Source: Rhynchosporium graminicola (taxonomy: Eukaryota; Ascomycota; Leotiomycetes; Helotiales; Ploettnerulaceae). From it: a DNA stretch of 64,000 nt. The notes below the pieces were generated by a model that was not told the DNA's origin, searched no databases, and saw nothing but the letters and a program-made list of their open reading frames with translations. Positions 11,543 through 22,399 of this stretch are shown in pieces. A program made the position numbers and the translations under genes. The stretch spans positions 1 to 64,000 of the forward strand of contig FJUW01000011.1 in assembly GCA_900074885.1 (NCBI GenBank), written 5' to 3'. Position 1 is the stretch's first letter; every line of letters begins with the position of its first letter.

Positions 11543-11723
11543 GCTAAGAGCGATCTTATATAGTCTACTATAAAGGAAATAAAAAGATAAGGAAGGAAGA
11601 AGAAGAGAGATAGAGTATAAGGCACCTTATATATATATACTAGTACTAGCCTGATACTATACCGAGTCGGATACTAGTTCTGCCGGGATACCTATGAACT
11701 TGGGCCCTAGTATCTATCCTTCT
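11543..11723 (-). repeat. A1 right (5') LTR, first part
   Basis: This matches LTR bases 55 to 235 of family A, from GCTAAGAGCG to CCTTCT. It is interrupted by A2 at the CTTCT target and resumes at 19507, ending at 19539. Confidence 0.85.
11719..11723. other. Target-site duplication of A2 (CTTCT), left
   Basis: CTTCT precedes A2 here and follows it at 19502-19506. Intact LTR copies (for example 19464-19475) show the uninterrupted CCTTCTTCTC. Confidence 0.88.
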
Positions 11724-11991
11724 TATAACGACATAAGACTCAAGGCGGTATATAAGCAAGAATAAACGAGTAGGGAGGCTAAGAGCGATCTTATATAATC
11801 TACTACGAAGGAAATAAAAAGATAAGGAAGGAAGAAGAAAAGAGATAGAGTATAAAGCACCTTATATATATACGCCGGTACTAGTCCGATACTATACCGG
11901 GTCAGATACTAGTTCTGCCGGGATACTTATAAACTTAAGCCCTATTATCTATCCTTCTTCTTATATAATATTCAGGTGAGCTATTATTATA
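11724..11991 (-). repeat. A2 left (3') LTR, 268 bp
   Basis: Starts TATAACGACATAAG and ends GCTATTATTATA, followed by the pyrimidine block TTACC and C run (minus-strand polypurine tract, 11992-12005). It matches the right LTR base for base except for transitions. Confidence 0.9.
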
Positions 11992-12301
11992 TTACCCCCC
12001 CCCCTAAGAAGAGCTTAACCCTAAGCTCGGAAGGTTATAGTTTATACTAGAATTAGTCTTTATTATAACTATTTTCGTCGATATTCGCGTAATAGGCGCT
12101 AGCCGCTCTTTAGTAATAATAAATTCTTTATCAGGTTCTGACTAGTTATATCACTATAATAGTACTATATTAGTTATAGCTTCTAAATCGGGCGGTAAGT
12201 AGTATTTACTTTATCTATTTATAGTAGGAGTCAAGTTTAAGTAAGGCGTAGGGTATATAAAGGAAAGGGTTTATTAATATTAGAGCCTTTCCTTTTTAAC
12301 T

Positions 12302-13448
12302 ATGATAACTACTTCAACTTATAAGTTTTACTCTCCCTAGACTACGATATAGCTCCTAGAGTAGGTATTATTACTAACTACTATAGTAGTCTGCTATAAT
12401 CTTATATATCAATCGACTTAATTAACTCTTCTCTTAATATAAGTAAGTTTCCTATCTTAGTTTTAGGGATAGTTTCAAGTGTAGTATAGGAGTTTCACGG
12501 ATCTATAACGCTAACTCCTATAGTGCTTTTACTAGTTCCTACCGGTACTCTTTCAGCAGCGTATCGTATATATTACTTATAATATATTCGCGCTTTCCTT
12601 AAGATAAAGTATAATAATACTCCTATTTTAGAACTCTTATACTTATTTAATAAGCCTAACTCTAAGCTTTATAAGTATTATTTAGTATTAAAGAGCAGTT
12701 ATAAGTATATAAGTTACTTGAACTTAAACGTAGTTATATATGCTAACGCGTTATAGTTACCTAACTACGTTAATACGGAGTATACTATTCTATCCGGTTT
12801 ACTTCCTAGTAGCGAAGCTAAGAATGCGGAGCTGAATCGGGGTAGTATCGTAGCTACTTATAAAGCTATTAATTAGATCTATCGTCTCGCGAAATCTACT
12901 GCTCTTACTATTACGTTAGAGATTACTACTATATAATTAGTAAAGACTTAGGCTTTAAGGCGTTCTATAGAGAAAGTATTTAAGGAGTCAGAGTTTATTA
13001 AAGTAATAAGTTACGATCTTAAACCCTTAGATACTAATATAATACTAACGCGATATAAGATTTAGATCTTCTAATAGTCGATTCGGCAAAGTCTAGGTTA
13101 ATAGCCGAAATAGTATTAAAGTAAACGAAGAAATTAAATAGTATTATATAGGAATTTATAAAGAAAGCTATATTTAAAGCTATAATATCTAATAATAAGG
13201 GAAAAAGGAATTTACTTTCTAGTTCAGAGATAGCGTCAGATCTAGATACTCTCGGACCCTCTCTAAAGAAGAAAGCCCGTAGGATTAGCTATTACACTTA
13301 GTTTACTACTAGAGCTATATTAGTAGATTTAGGTAAGGAGTTAGATATAGTAGTTCTAGTTCCAGATATTCCAGATTTATTAGAAGCTCCGGAGAACTTA
13401 AGAGAGAAAACTAGTAAAATAGAGGTAGTTAAAGAAGTAGAGTTCTAG
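12302..13448 (+). pseudogene. Extra plus-strand frame of family A, copy in A2
   Basis: This copy keeps an ATG at 12302-12304 (MITTSTYKF), about 310 bp inside the 3' LTR, which may be the original start. The frame then breaks near 12365, where a GTAGGT and a CTAAC could mark an intron; this is inference. Downstream blocks are the conserved Tyr/Lys-rich part at about 12490-13057 and the KKKARRISYYT part at 13059-13448, the latter in another frame and ending at a TAG. It converges on the chromodomain end of pol roughly 100 bp away. I do not recognise the product. Conservation of frame across four copies argues that it was coding. Confidence 0.5.
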
Positions 13449-13479
13449 ATATAGCGTTATTATAAAGTATAATCAGGGG

Positions 13480-16400
13480 ATTATCCTTAGTAATAAATTC
13501 TAATACTAGTAACTATAATAGCTTATTATCCTTTAAGTAATTATAATTATCTATTCTGTTTTCCTAAGCCTTAATCTATTATTCTAGTTTACGTAGAGGT
13601 CTAGGTTTACTTAAGTTAATAGTATAGAAGTCTCTAAGCTTATATAGAGTACTTATTAAGTCGGAAGCGTTATACCAAGTTAGGTCCGGGTTATAACCTA
13701 GCTAACTAACTTAATACTTCAGATTACCTCTTAGGAGCTATATAGCGAGTATATCTTATAACTTCTACTCTTCTTAAGTAGCGATAACCTTTAGGAGTAA
13801 GTTTAATAACTCCTAGCTTAGTAATAGATCGTCCGGGTCCTTAAAGAGTAATTTAGGGGCGAATATATCGTATATAGAAGATCCCGGGGGCAAATCTAGC
13901 TTATAGAAGTATCTGATCTTAGCTAGGACCTAGTATAGTTCTACCTAGAGACTAGATAGCTTCTTACTTAGCTAGTGATTTTTAAGGTTCCTTATAGAGA
14001 GAAATACCTTATCTTTAACTTCTTAGTTAATATTACGCCGTTTCGGATTAGTTATAGCGCTTATCTTATACTAAGTAGCTAGTATATTAGCTTTTACAAC
14101 CTCGATAGCGGATTTAGTATATTTAGCTAGGGATTTAGTATTAGTATAATTAAGCTTCTCTTATAGTATCGATCTAGTAGGTTACTTCTAGTCCTAGCTA
14201 TTCTATAGTAGTATACTATATTTAAGAGTATATAGCGCTATACCGATAGAGTCGTAAGGCAGAGTTACTTAAGCGCGGTCTATTATTAGTAATAGTTCGC
14301 CCTAGTTACTCTAGTAGTAATTAACGAAAAGTCTAAAGCGTTAGTTAATATACTGATTTATAATCTCCGTTTATCTATTAGTTTACTAGTAGAAAGAGGT
14401 AAAGAGCTTAACCTTAACTCTAATTATATAGTAAAACTCTTACTAGAAGGATAAGACTAATTAAGCTCCTTAATCGAATATAATTTACTTAAGAGTATAT
14501 CTGAAACGATATATCTATTAAATAAATAATATTATTATCCCGCAGGTATCGATATTATAATAGTATAGTATCGATACGGAGTTCTTCCTTAGGCAGTCGA
14601 TAAATACTAATATCTTATTAAATCCTTAGTTATTAGGCGGGAAGTCCTTAAAATCTATAGCTAAGTACTATATAAAGTAGCTAAGTACTAGTAATAAGTA
14701 GAGGAATCCTTACTATTTCGTTTACTTCGGATAAGAGTATTAATAGGAGTAGTAATTATAAGTATATTATTTTATATCTAATATAAGTCCTTTCTAGTAA
14801 TAATAAGTAGAAATTATTTCAGCGGTCTTACGAGTATTCAGATAAGCAGAGGAAACTTAATCGTAGACTTCGCTGATTAAATAGGTATATAGTAGGGTAT
14901 AGCGTTATACGTATAGATAAATATTATAAAGTAGTAAACTATTATTAATAGTATAGCTATCTTCTAATATATTCCGTTTATTAGAGAACGATTCTTAGTT
15001 AAATTAGTATAATTTCTTAATTAAATTAAAGGAGTTACGTACGAGATCCGATAGCGTATTAGTCCTTAGCGATATTAGGTATATATAACTAATTTAATTA
15101 ATATAATACTTAGCTAGTTCTGTATTAATCCTAAGGTCTAAGTAGTCTAGAGGTAATAAAACCCGAGATCTATTATCTTATTTCTATTATTCTTATATCC
15201 TTAGATCTTATTCCTTATAGCTAAGGATATTAGCTTTAGTATTATCTTTACTAAGCGTATATATAATTTAAAAGTTAAATTCGGAAAGGAATTCTATCTA
15301 TCTAGCTTACTTACTAGTTAGGACCTTAGTAGTTATAAAGTATTCTAAGGATTAATAGTCCGTATATACGCCGATATAGTATTATAAAGATATAAGTTCT
15401 AGTCTCTATTTCCGGAAAGACTTAATAATAGTATATAGCTCCTTATTATAGATCTCCTAGTTTAGTTCATATCTATTAAGAATATAAGAGTAGAATCTAA
15501 TTAGATACTACTAGTTATCTTTATATAATTAGGAGATAACTCTAGCTATTATACTATTAGAAGTATTAGTTTCTAGTTTAGTCTATAATTCAAGGTCGAA
15601 ATAATATAGTTTCTATACCGATAGTAGCTATTAAAATAAATCGTCGAAGGACTTCTTATAATTATTAGTGAAATTCTATAGTACTAGAGGCTAAGTAAGT
15701 ACTAAGAGAGGTTTAGCGATAAGGCCGAAATTCCGAATAAATTAATAGTAAAACTTATAGAATCCTAAGAAGGATTTTATAGCTATTACCGTTTCAGAGT
15801 ACTTCTAGTCTACTAATAATACTACCTTCTTAGGATCTAGCTCGATTCCGTTAGTAATAATAATATATCCGAAGTATTTAGTCCGAGTAATATAGAATTC
15901 GCTTTTCTTAATATCTACCTAAAGTCTAATATCTATTAAGCGTCGTAATACTAATTTGATATATTCCTTATATTCTTAAAGCGTTTCTGAGTATATAAGG
16001 ATATTATCTAAGTAAGCTATATAGAAATTATCTAAGTAATCTAATAGTATTTTATTCATATATTACTAGTATATACTAAGTCCGTTATAAAGCCTAAAAA
16101 GTAGTACTTTATATTTATAGGATCCGAAGTAAGTTCGGAAAGTAATATACTCCTCGGATTCAGGGTCTATATAGATATAGTTAAATACTACCCGGATATC
16201 TAGTTTAATAAAGATTACTACTTTAGATATATAAGTTAAGAGCTTATCGATCCTAAGTATTAAGTATAAATCCTTTCGAGTAATCGTATTAAGCTTATAA
16301 TAATTAATATAGAAGCGTAATCCTCTATCGGCTTTTTTAATAAATAGTATAAGTAATATAAAAGGACTTTAGCTAGATTCGATAAATCTCTTATCTAAGT

Positions 16401-19230
16401 TCTCTATAAGATACTCCTTAGTTACTTATAATTTATCTATAAACTACTAATATAAGAGCGAATATATATTAGGTAATAGTTCTTCTAGAATAATTTTATA
16501 ATTATATAAGTAATATAGTAGAAGAATATTAGAATCCCGCTTAGAAAAGGCTTCCTTAAGAGTATAGTACTATTCTAGTAGCTTTTTAGCTATAAGTCGT
16601 TTAGTATCAGGATCCTTAGGAAAGTCGCTATTTAGATAGTCTTATAAGAGGTAGTCTATCTCGTAGATACTAATAAAGAATAATTCGGAACTTTTATATT
16701 TTATATTAAAGTAAAAAGCTATAGTACTAATTTAGTAAATCGGAACTAGTTTCTAGATCCTCGGAGGTTAAGAGGAGCACTTATAGTAGGGTTTTAGCGT
16801 AAGTACTTTTCTCGATGAATTCGGAGCGGAAAGGGGTTCGGATTCCTTAGCGATAAGCGGAAATAAGTTAAAAGGTAAGGATAATATATTAATATACTAT
16901 ATCGCTACTATTTAGTATAATTAGTATTAGTCTAGCTAGTTTATAGCTAAGTCCCGCGTATTAGTATCGATTTAGTAAGATCGATTAATACTAAGTTTAT
17001 AAGGCAGTAGAGTTATAATTATCTCCTTATCGTATTAGAGAGTAGCTAGATAGCGTTCCGACTATAGTAGCTTATAGTAGAATATATCTAGCTTAACTTA
17101 AAATCGTTATATCTATTTAATACTAATAATTATATCTTACTATCCTAAATCGAGAAGAATAAAAGAGTAGTTATAAATACGCCTACTATTAATAGAAGAG
17201 TATAAATATATAAAATAAGTAATATAAGTTCTAATAGACTATTAGAAACTACGTATTAGAATATAATAAAGTAGTAGCTCGATTTTAATACTAAGGGCTC
17301 CTAATAGTTATCCGGTAAGAGTACGATTAATAAATAGATAACTATTCACTCCGGTATCGATTAGGCTATTTATAAAGACTTCTAACTTATTTATACTAAC
17401 TATAATTAAGTATATAAATTACTTATCTCTTATTAGGAAGTTAAGATCTAGATTAAAGAGATTATACTTATATAAACCTAAGAAAGAGTTTTTACTTAGG
17501 CCTTATCGTTTCCCTCTAGTATTAGTCTAGATTTAGAGAGTATATTTTCTACTACTTCCTTAGTTACTTAATTCTCTTTTGGAAATTTATTAATTAATTA
17601 AACTTTAAGTAAGTTAGGGTAGTCTAGCTTAATATAACTAAGCTATCTATAACTATAATACCTAAGGGGTTCTCCGGTCGAGATAATAGGGCGTTTTAGC
17701 GCGGAGGAAGTACTAGCTTATACTAAAGTAGAAGTACGTATATATAATACAAGAGTAGTTTATCGAGGAGCTAAGCTTAAGGACTAGTAAGAAGTAGAAC
17801 TAGTAGTAGTTATAGTAGTAATAGTAAGCTTACGGTACTATACCTAGATAATAGCTTTCTCGGGATAAGTATATTCTAAGTTATAATAATACTTAGTATT
17901 AAAAGAAAGTAAGGATCTAACTATAGAAGCGTAGTCCTTATTCTACGTTAGTTTAATAATAAGAGTTAAAGCGCGTAAGGATAATATAATCTTATTCTAT
18001 ATATAGAAGAACTACTCTTTCTTTTTAATCTTACCTTAGATAGTAGCGCTTTAAAATCGACTACGAAACTTAGCGAAAGTCTCGCGTATATAGCTGAGTT
18101 ATTATATTTCTAAGTAGTAGAAAGCGTTATAATAGTTATTTTTCTTTAAACTAGTAAGAAAGTTCTCCTCTAATAAAGAGATTATTTTATTACTAGTTTT
18201 AAACTTATTAGTAAAGTACTAAGGCGTAAGATACTCTTTAGCTAATCTAATAACTAGCTCCTATATAAGAACGCGCCGGGAGAAGTCCGTAGAGTAATAG
18301 TCGGCGTTTATAGCTAGCTAGTCTCGTATCGATATTCTCTATTAGAGGAAAGTAAGATCTGATCTATTATCTAGGGGCAGGATCTTCTTAGTAAGATAAG
18401 ACTTCCTAGGGTATAACTCTACTGATTCGGCGCCGGGAGAGAGAGATAATTTATTAGGAATAGTATCCTCTCTCTTAGTACTACGTATTAGAATAGAGTT
18501 TATTAAGTTATTAAACTCCGCTATACGCGGAGATTATAGTATTAGTTCTAGTAGAAGAGTCGAAGATAGGTAAGGGACCCTTATAAGGAACTTATCTTAT
18601 ATAGAGATTAGTCTATCTATAGTATCTTCTAAAGAGTTATTCTTTTCCTCTTAGTCCGCTAATTATTATAAGAGAGAATAGATCAGGTTCGAGTTACCTA
18701 TAGTAATAGGAGTACTTAGCGATTATACTCCTAGTGAATTTCGCTTTTATTTTCCTTTCTCTCTTAATTAGTACTTCTTTAATAAAGTATTAATATTCTC
18801 TAGAGTAAGAGATATTTAAGGTAAGGAAAGGTATAATAGATTAAGTTCAGAGGTAGAGCGGGAGGGATCGTGTTAAGTTCCCTTAGAACTAGAGAAGTCT
18901 CTAGTTTATTAGTTAAGAGCTATAATAATAGCTTAAAAAGGGGTATATTAAGGCTATTTCAGCGGTAATATATAGAAGTTAAAGTTCCGGGGTATTTATT
19001 ATACTTTCTTTAAAATCTATCTATAATTCCTTTATACTAAGAGGGTTATTAAAGGAGCGTTAGCGAAGACCTCCTTTATTATACTATTTATAATAAGCTA
19101 AATTAAACCTTAATTCATAGTTATCCGAGAGATCTCTAGTATCTCGGCTATATATAAGTAATTATCGAATAACTAACTTAATAGTAAGATATTATAGTAA
19201 GCTATCTCTAGCTATTTTAATCTTTTTATT
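13480..19230 (-). pseudogene. gypsy gag-pol of A2 with chromodomain, RIP-inactivated
   Basis: Near 13570-13720 the minus strand gives the chromodomain tail: VS, LGYNPDLTWYNASDL, then KLRDF at 13627-13641. The RT core YLDN...IYSET lies near 15985-16030. Integrase is expected between them. Gag occupies the right part, about 17400-19230, by position only. Multiple in-frame TAA/TAG codons and Asp-to-Asn changes show inactivation by G:C to A:T mutation. Pol and the antisense frame end tail to tail. Confidence 0.75.
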
Positions 19231-19233
19231 TAA

Positions 19234-19501
19234 TATAATAATATAAGACTTAAGGCGGTATATAAGTAAGAATAAACGAGTAGGGAGGCTAAGAGCGATC
19301 TTATATAGTCTACTACGAAGGAAATAAAAAGATAAGGAAAGAAGAAGAAGAGAGATAGAATATAAAGCACCTTATATATATGCGCCGGTACTAGTCCGAT
19401 ACTATACCGGGTCAGATACTAGTTCTGCCGGGATACCTATGAACTTAGGCCCTATTATCTATCCTTCTTCTCATATGATATTCAGGTGAGCTATCGTCAT
19501 A
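19234..19501 (-). repeat. A2 right (5') LTR, 268 bp
   Basis: Starts TATAATAATATAAG, the RIP-altered form of TATAACGACACAAG, and ends GCTATCGTCATA. Its last 40 bases keep CA and TG dinucleotides better than the rest. Confidence 0.9.
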
Positions 19502-19506
19502 CTTCT

Positions 19507-19539
19507 TCTCATATGATATTCAGGTGAGCTATCGTTACA
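19507..19539 (-). repeat. A1 right (5') LTR, last 33 bases
   Basis: After the second CTTCT, the sequence TCTCATATGATATTCAGG to CGTTACA completes the A1 LTR cut by A2. It is followed by GGGAT (19540-19544), the right target duplication of A1. Confidence 0.88.
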
Positions 19540-19544
19540 GGGAT

Positions 19545-20636
19545 TATCTTTAGTAATAAATTTTAATCCTAATATCTATAATAGTTTCTTATCCTCTAAG
19601 TAATTATAATTATTTATTCTATCTTCTTAAGTCTTAATCTATTAATCTAGTTTACGCGAGAGTCTAAGTTTACTTAAGTTAATAGTATAGAAGTCTCTAA
19701 GCTTATATAGGAGTACTTATTAAGTCAGAAGTATTATATTAAGTTAAATCTAGATTATAACTTAGCTAGCTAACTTAGTACTTTAAATTACCTCTTAGGA
19801 GCTATATAATAAGTATATCTTATAACTCTTACTCTTCTTAAATAGCGATAATCTCTAGGAGTAGATTTAATAGCTCTTAGCTTAGCAATAAGTTATCTAA
19901 GTCCTTAAAGAGTAATTCTAAAGCGAATATATTATCTATAGAAGATCTAAGAGGTAAATCTAGCTTATAGAAGTATCTGATCTTAGCTAGAACTTAGTAT
20001 AGTTTTACTTAGAAGCTAGATAGCTTTTTATTTAGCTAGTAATTCTTAAGGTTCCTTATAGAGAGAAATACCTTATCTTTAACTTCTTAGTTAATATTAT
20101 ACTATTTCAGGTTAGTTATAGCGCTTATCTTTTACTAAGTAGCTAGTATATTAACTTTTATAAACTTAATAATAGTTTTAGTATATTTAATTAAGAATTT
20201 AGTATTAAAATAATTAATCTTCTCTTATAATATCGATATAGTAAGTTACTTCTGATCTTAGCTATTCCGTAGTAGTATATCGTATTTAAAGGTATATAGC
20301 GCTATACTAATAGATTTATAAAGTAGGATTACTTAAGCGCGATCTATTATTAGTAGTAGTTCGCTCTAGTTGCTCTAGTAGTAATTAATAAAAGGTCTAA
20401 GGTATTAGTTAATATACTAGTTTATAATCTCTATTTATCTATCGGTTTACTAATAGAAAGAGATATAGAGCTTAATCTTGACTCTAATTATATAGTAAAA
20501 CTCTTGCTAGAAAAATAGGATAAATTATACCTCTTAGTTAGATATAATTAACTTAAGAGTATATCTGAAATAATATATTTATTAGATAAATAGTATAGCT
20601 ATCATACGGGTATCGATATTATAATAGTATAGTACT
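19545..20636 (-). mobile_element. A0, second piece
   Basis: This continues A0 from 4740: it aligns with A2 from about 13477 to 14573. It includes the chromodomain end of pol on the minus strand (KLRDF near 19690-19705) and part of integrase, with many RIP changes. It breaks off at about 20636 where the LTR of element C begins. The next A0 sequence in the window, at 37958, corresponds to A2 16805, so about 2.2 kb of A0 is missing. Confidence 0.8.
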
Positions 20637-20820
20637 TATCACGGGTGAATAATATATATACGAGGGTTCATAGTAGTATTTAATAAGTTCGATAAGGGGA
20701 GAGTACGAATCTAACCGGAAGCCGTAAGGAAGAGTACGTAGTACTAAGGCTTAACTGAGCCTCAGTCAGCGAGTCGTGCTAGTAAAACTAGTACTATAAC
20801 TTAAGGGCTTAACCCTTATA
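20637..20820 (-). repeat. Probable 3' LTR of family C
   Basis: The segment starts TATCACGGGTGAA at the point where homology to A0 stops. It ends CCCTTATA just before TTACTCCCCTCC, the same LTR/polypurine arrangement as in family A. With no partner LTR, length (184 bp) and edges are inferred. Confidence 0.5.
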
Positions 20821-20929
20821 TTACTCCCCTCCTCCTGCTTATTTCCTAGCAGAGACTAATAATAAATAGTTATAGAATCCTCTTATAGTTAATAACCGCG
20901 TTCTATTACTAAACGTTAGGCGTTCTACT

Positions 20930-21130
20930 ATTATCATTCGCTTCCTTTATTATGAACCCGCTATATTAGGCTAACGCTCCGCTCCTATTATCGCTCGATC
21001 CGGCTAAGATATTATAAAAGTATTATTATACTTCCTCTTATTATCATTCGCTTCCTTTATTATTATCCCGCTGTATTAAGCTAGCGCTCCGCTCCTATTA
21101 TCGCTCGATCCCGCTAGGATATTATAAAAG
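20930..21130. repeat. Tandem duplication, 110-bp period, in family C
   Basis: ATTATCATTCGCTTCC starts at 20930 and again at 21040. Both units continue through CGCTCCGCTCCTATTATCGC and end with GATATTATAAAAG. They differ mainly by transitions and one short indel. It lies between the 3' LTR and the pol end. Confidence 0.8.
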
Positions 21131-21249
21131 AAGAGCTTTCTATTCCTTTAGACTTCTCTTTCTTCTTCTATATAATAATAATAAATATAATAAGATAAGT
21201 TGCCCCTCTTTTTCTGTTAAAAGAAAAGAAAAATATATATTAAATATCT

Positions 21250-21680
21250 CGCTATTATATTACTAGAGTCCGCGCTAAAACCAGCGGAGTTAGATATCTC
21301 TTATTATTTACTATATCGCTTATATCCTCTCGGGCTCTGATTATATCGACTAAGCTATAAGTATTCTACTCCGCTTGTTCTCGGACGGAATCTTAATAAA
21401 CTTAATCGAATCGCTCTCGGTCTTATATCTACTATAAGAATAAGAAGAAGAATTACGAGAACTTATAAGTTTTCCCTGGATTCCGCGTGAAAATAGTTAG
21501 CTTATATAATAGTCCTTAAATCTCTTATATTACTTATTCTATTTAGACTTATTCTACTAATACTAATAAGTAAGTATTATACTTCGCCTGTTTTTCGTTA
21601 CTTTACGCTTTATTTAGAAACGAAGCTTATATTAATCTTATTAAAGTCTTAAAGGCCTAGAAAGCCCTTAAGCCCCTCTA
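21250..21680 (+). other. Possible extra plus-strand frame in family C (weak)
   Basis: Plus-strand reading gives a frame with rather few stops near 21300-21680, with stretches such as VFPGFRVKIVSLYNS and FACFSLLYALFRNEAYI. It occupies the same place (between 3' LTR and pol end) as the antisense frames in families A and B. There is no second copy to test conservation, and I see no recognisable domain, so this is only a hint by analogy. Confidence 0.2.
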
Positions 21681-22399
21681 ATCCTCTAGTTTTCTCTCTG
21701 CGTAATTTTATTCGGTCTCTACTTATTTCTCGTTAGTAACTTATATTTTTTAGTCCTTTAGCTTCTAAGATTACTACTTCTATTATTATTATTATCGCTT
21801 AATAAGGTTAAACGTAAGTAATTATCAGACTCCGCTTGTTTTCCGTTAGCTTACCTTCTTTTAGTACTAGAGGAGTACCTCTAGCCCTTGTTTTAAAACT
21901 CTACTAAGTTTCCTAAGAGGTCTATAAGAGATATAGCGGAATACGTATCTTTCTTATAGTATTATCTTCTTAAGAATTTAAAAATCTAAAATTAAATTCT
22001 AAAATTAATCTTCTTTTTCTTTTTCTTTTTCGTCTTATAAAAATATAATTCCTTTTATCTTAATACGCTCGGATCCCGACTAAATTATATTAGAAACTCT
22101 CTCTTTCTTTTTATTTCTATAAACGACTCCTTCTCTAATATCTCCCTCGGGATCCGCTTATTCCTACTCGGAGTTTCGATTTCCTCTCTTTATTTTCTTT
22201 TCCTACTTAGATAAGGGTCTATTATACGTATTAGTATTCTTATACTTCAGCTCGTATTTATCTAAAGCTACGGAATCCGCTAAGTTTTCTAAAAGTTCTT
22301 ATATTAGTTTATAATAACTTAACTATTTTATAAGTACTTCTCTAAACTTTCCCTTTCCTCTTTTCTTATTTCTTATATAAAGGATCTATTCTACCGAAA

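Larger units (their letters stand above)
4741..11723 (-). mobile_element. A1, family A Ty3/gypsy chromovirus (main part)
   Basis: This minus-strand gypsy element was inserted into A0. Its left (3') LTR is 4741-5008. The right LTR is split: 11543-11723 lies here and the last 33 bases are at 19507-19539, because A2 jumped into it. Internal order on the minus strand is gag, RT, integrase, chromodomain, then the antisense frame next to the 3' LTR. A single N at 11542 marks a loss of roughly 760 bp (end of internal region plus the first 54 bases of the right LTR) relative to A2. Confidence 0.85.
11724..19501 (-). mobile_element. A2, complete family A Ty3/gypsy chromovirus (7778 bp)
   Basis: This is the only structurally complete copy of family A without a sequence gap. 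It has two 268-bp LTRs (11724-11991 and 19234-19501), a 5-bp target duplication CTTCT and all internal parts. It sits inside the right LTR of A1, which itself sits in A0, so three generations of one family are nested. The coding frames are destroyed by RIP. Confidence 0.9.

Noticed and set aside
20930..21130. CRISPR or satellite array
   Set aside because: Only two units without unique spacers, inside a retrotransposon.
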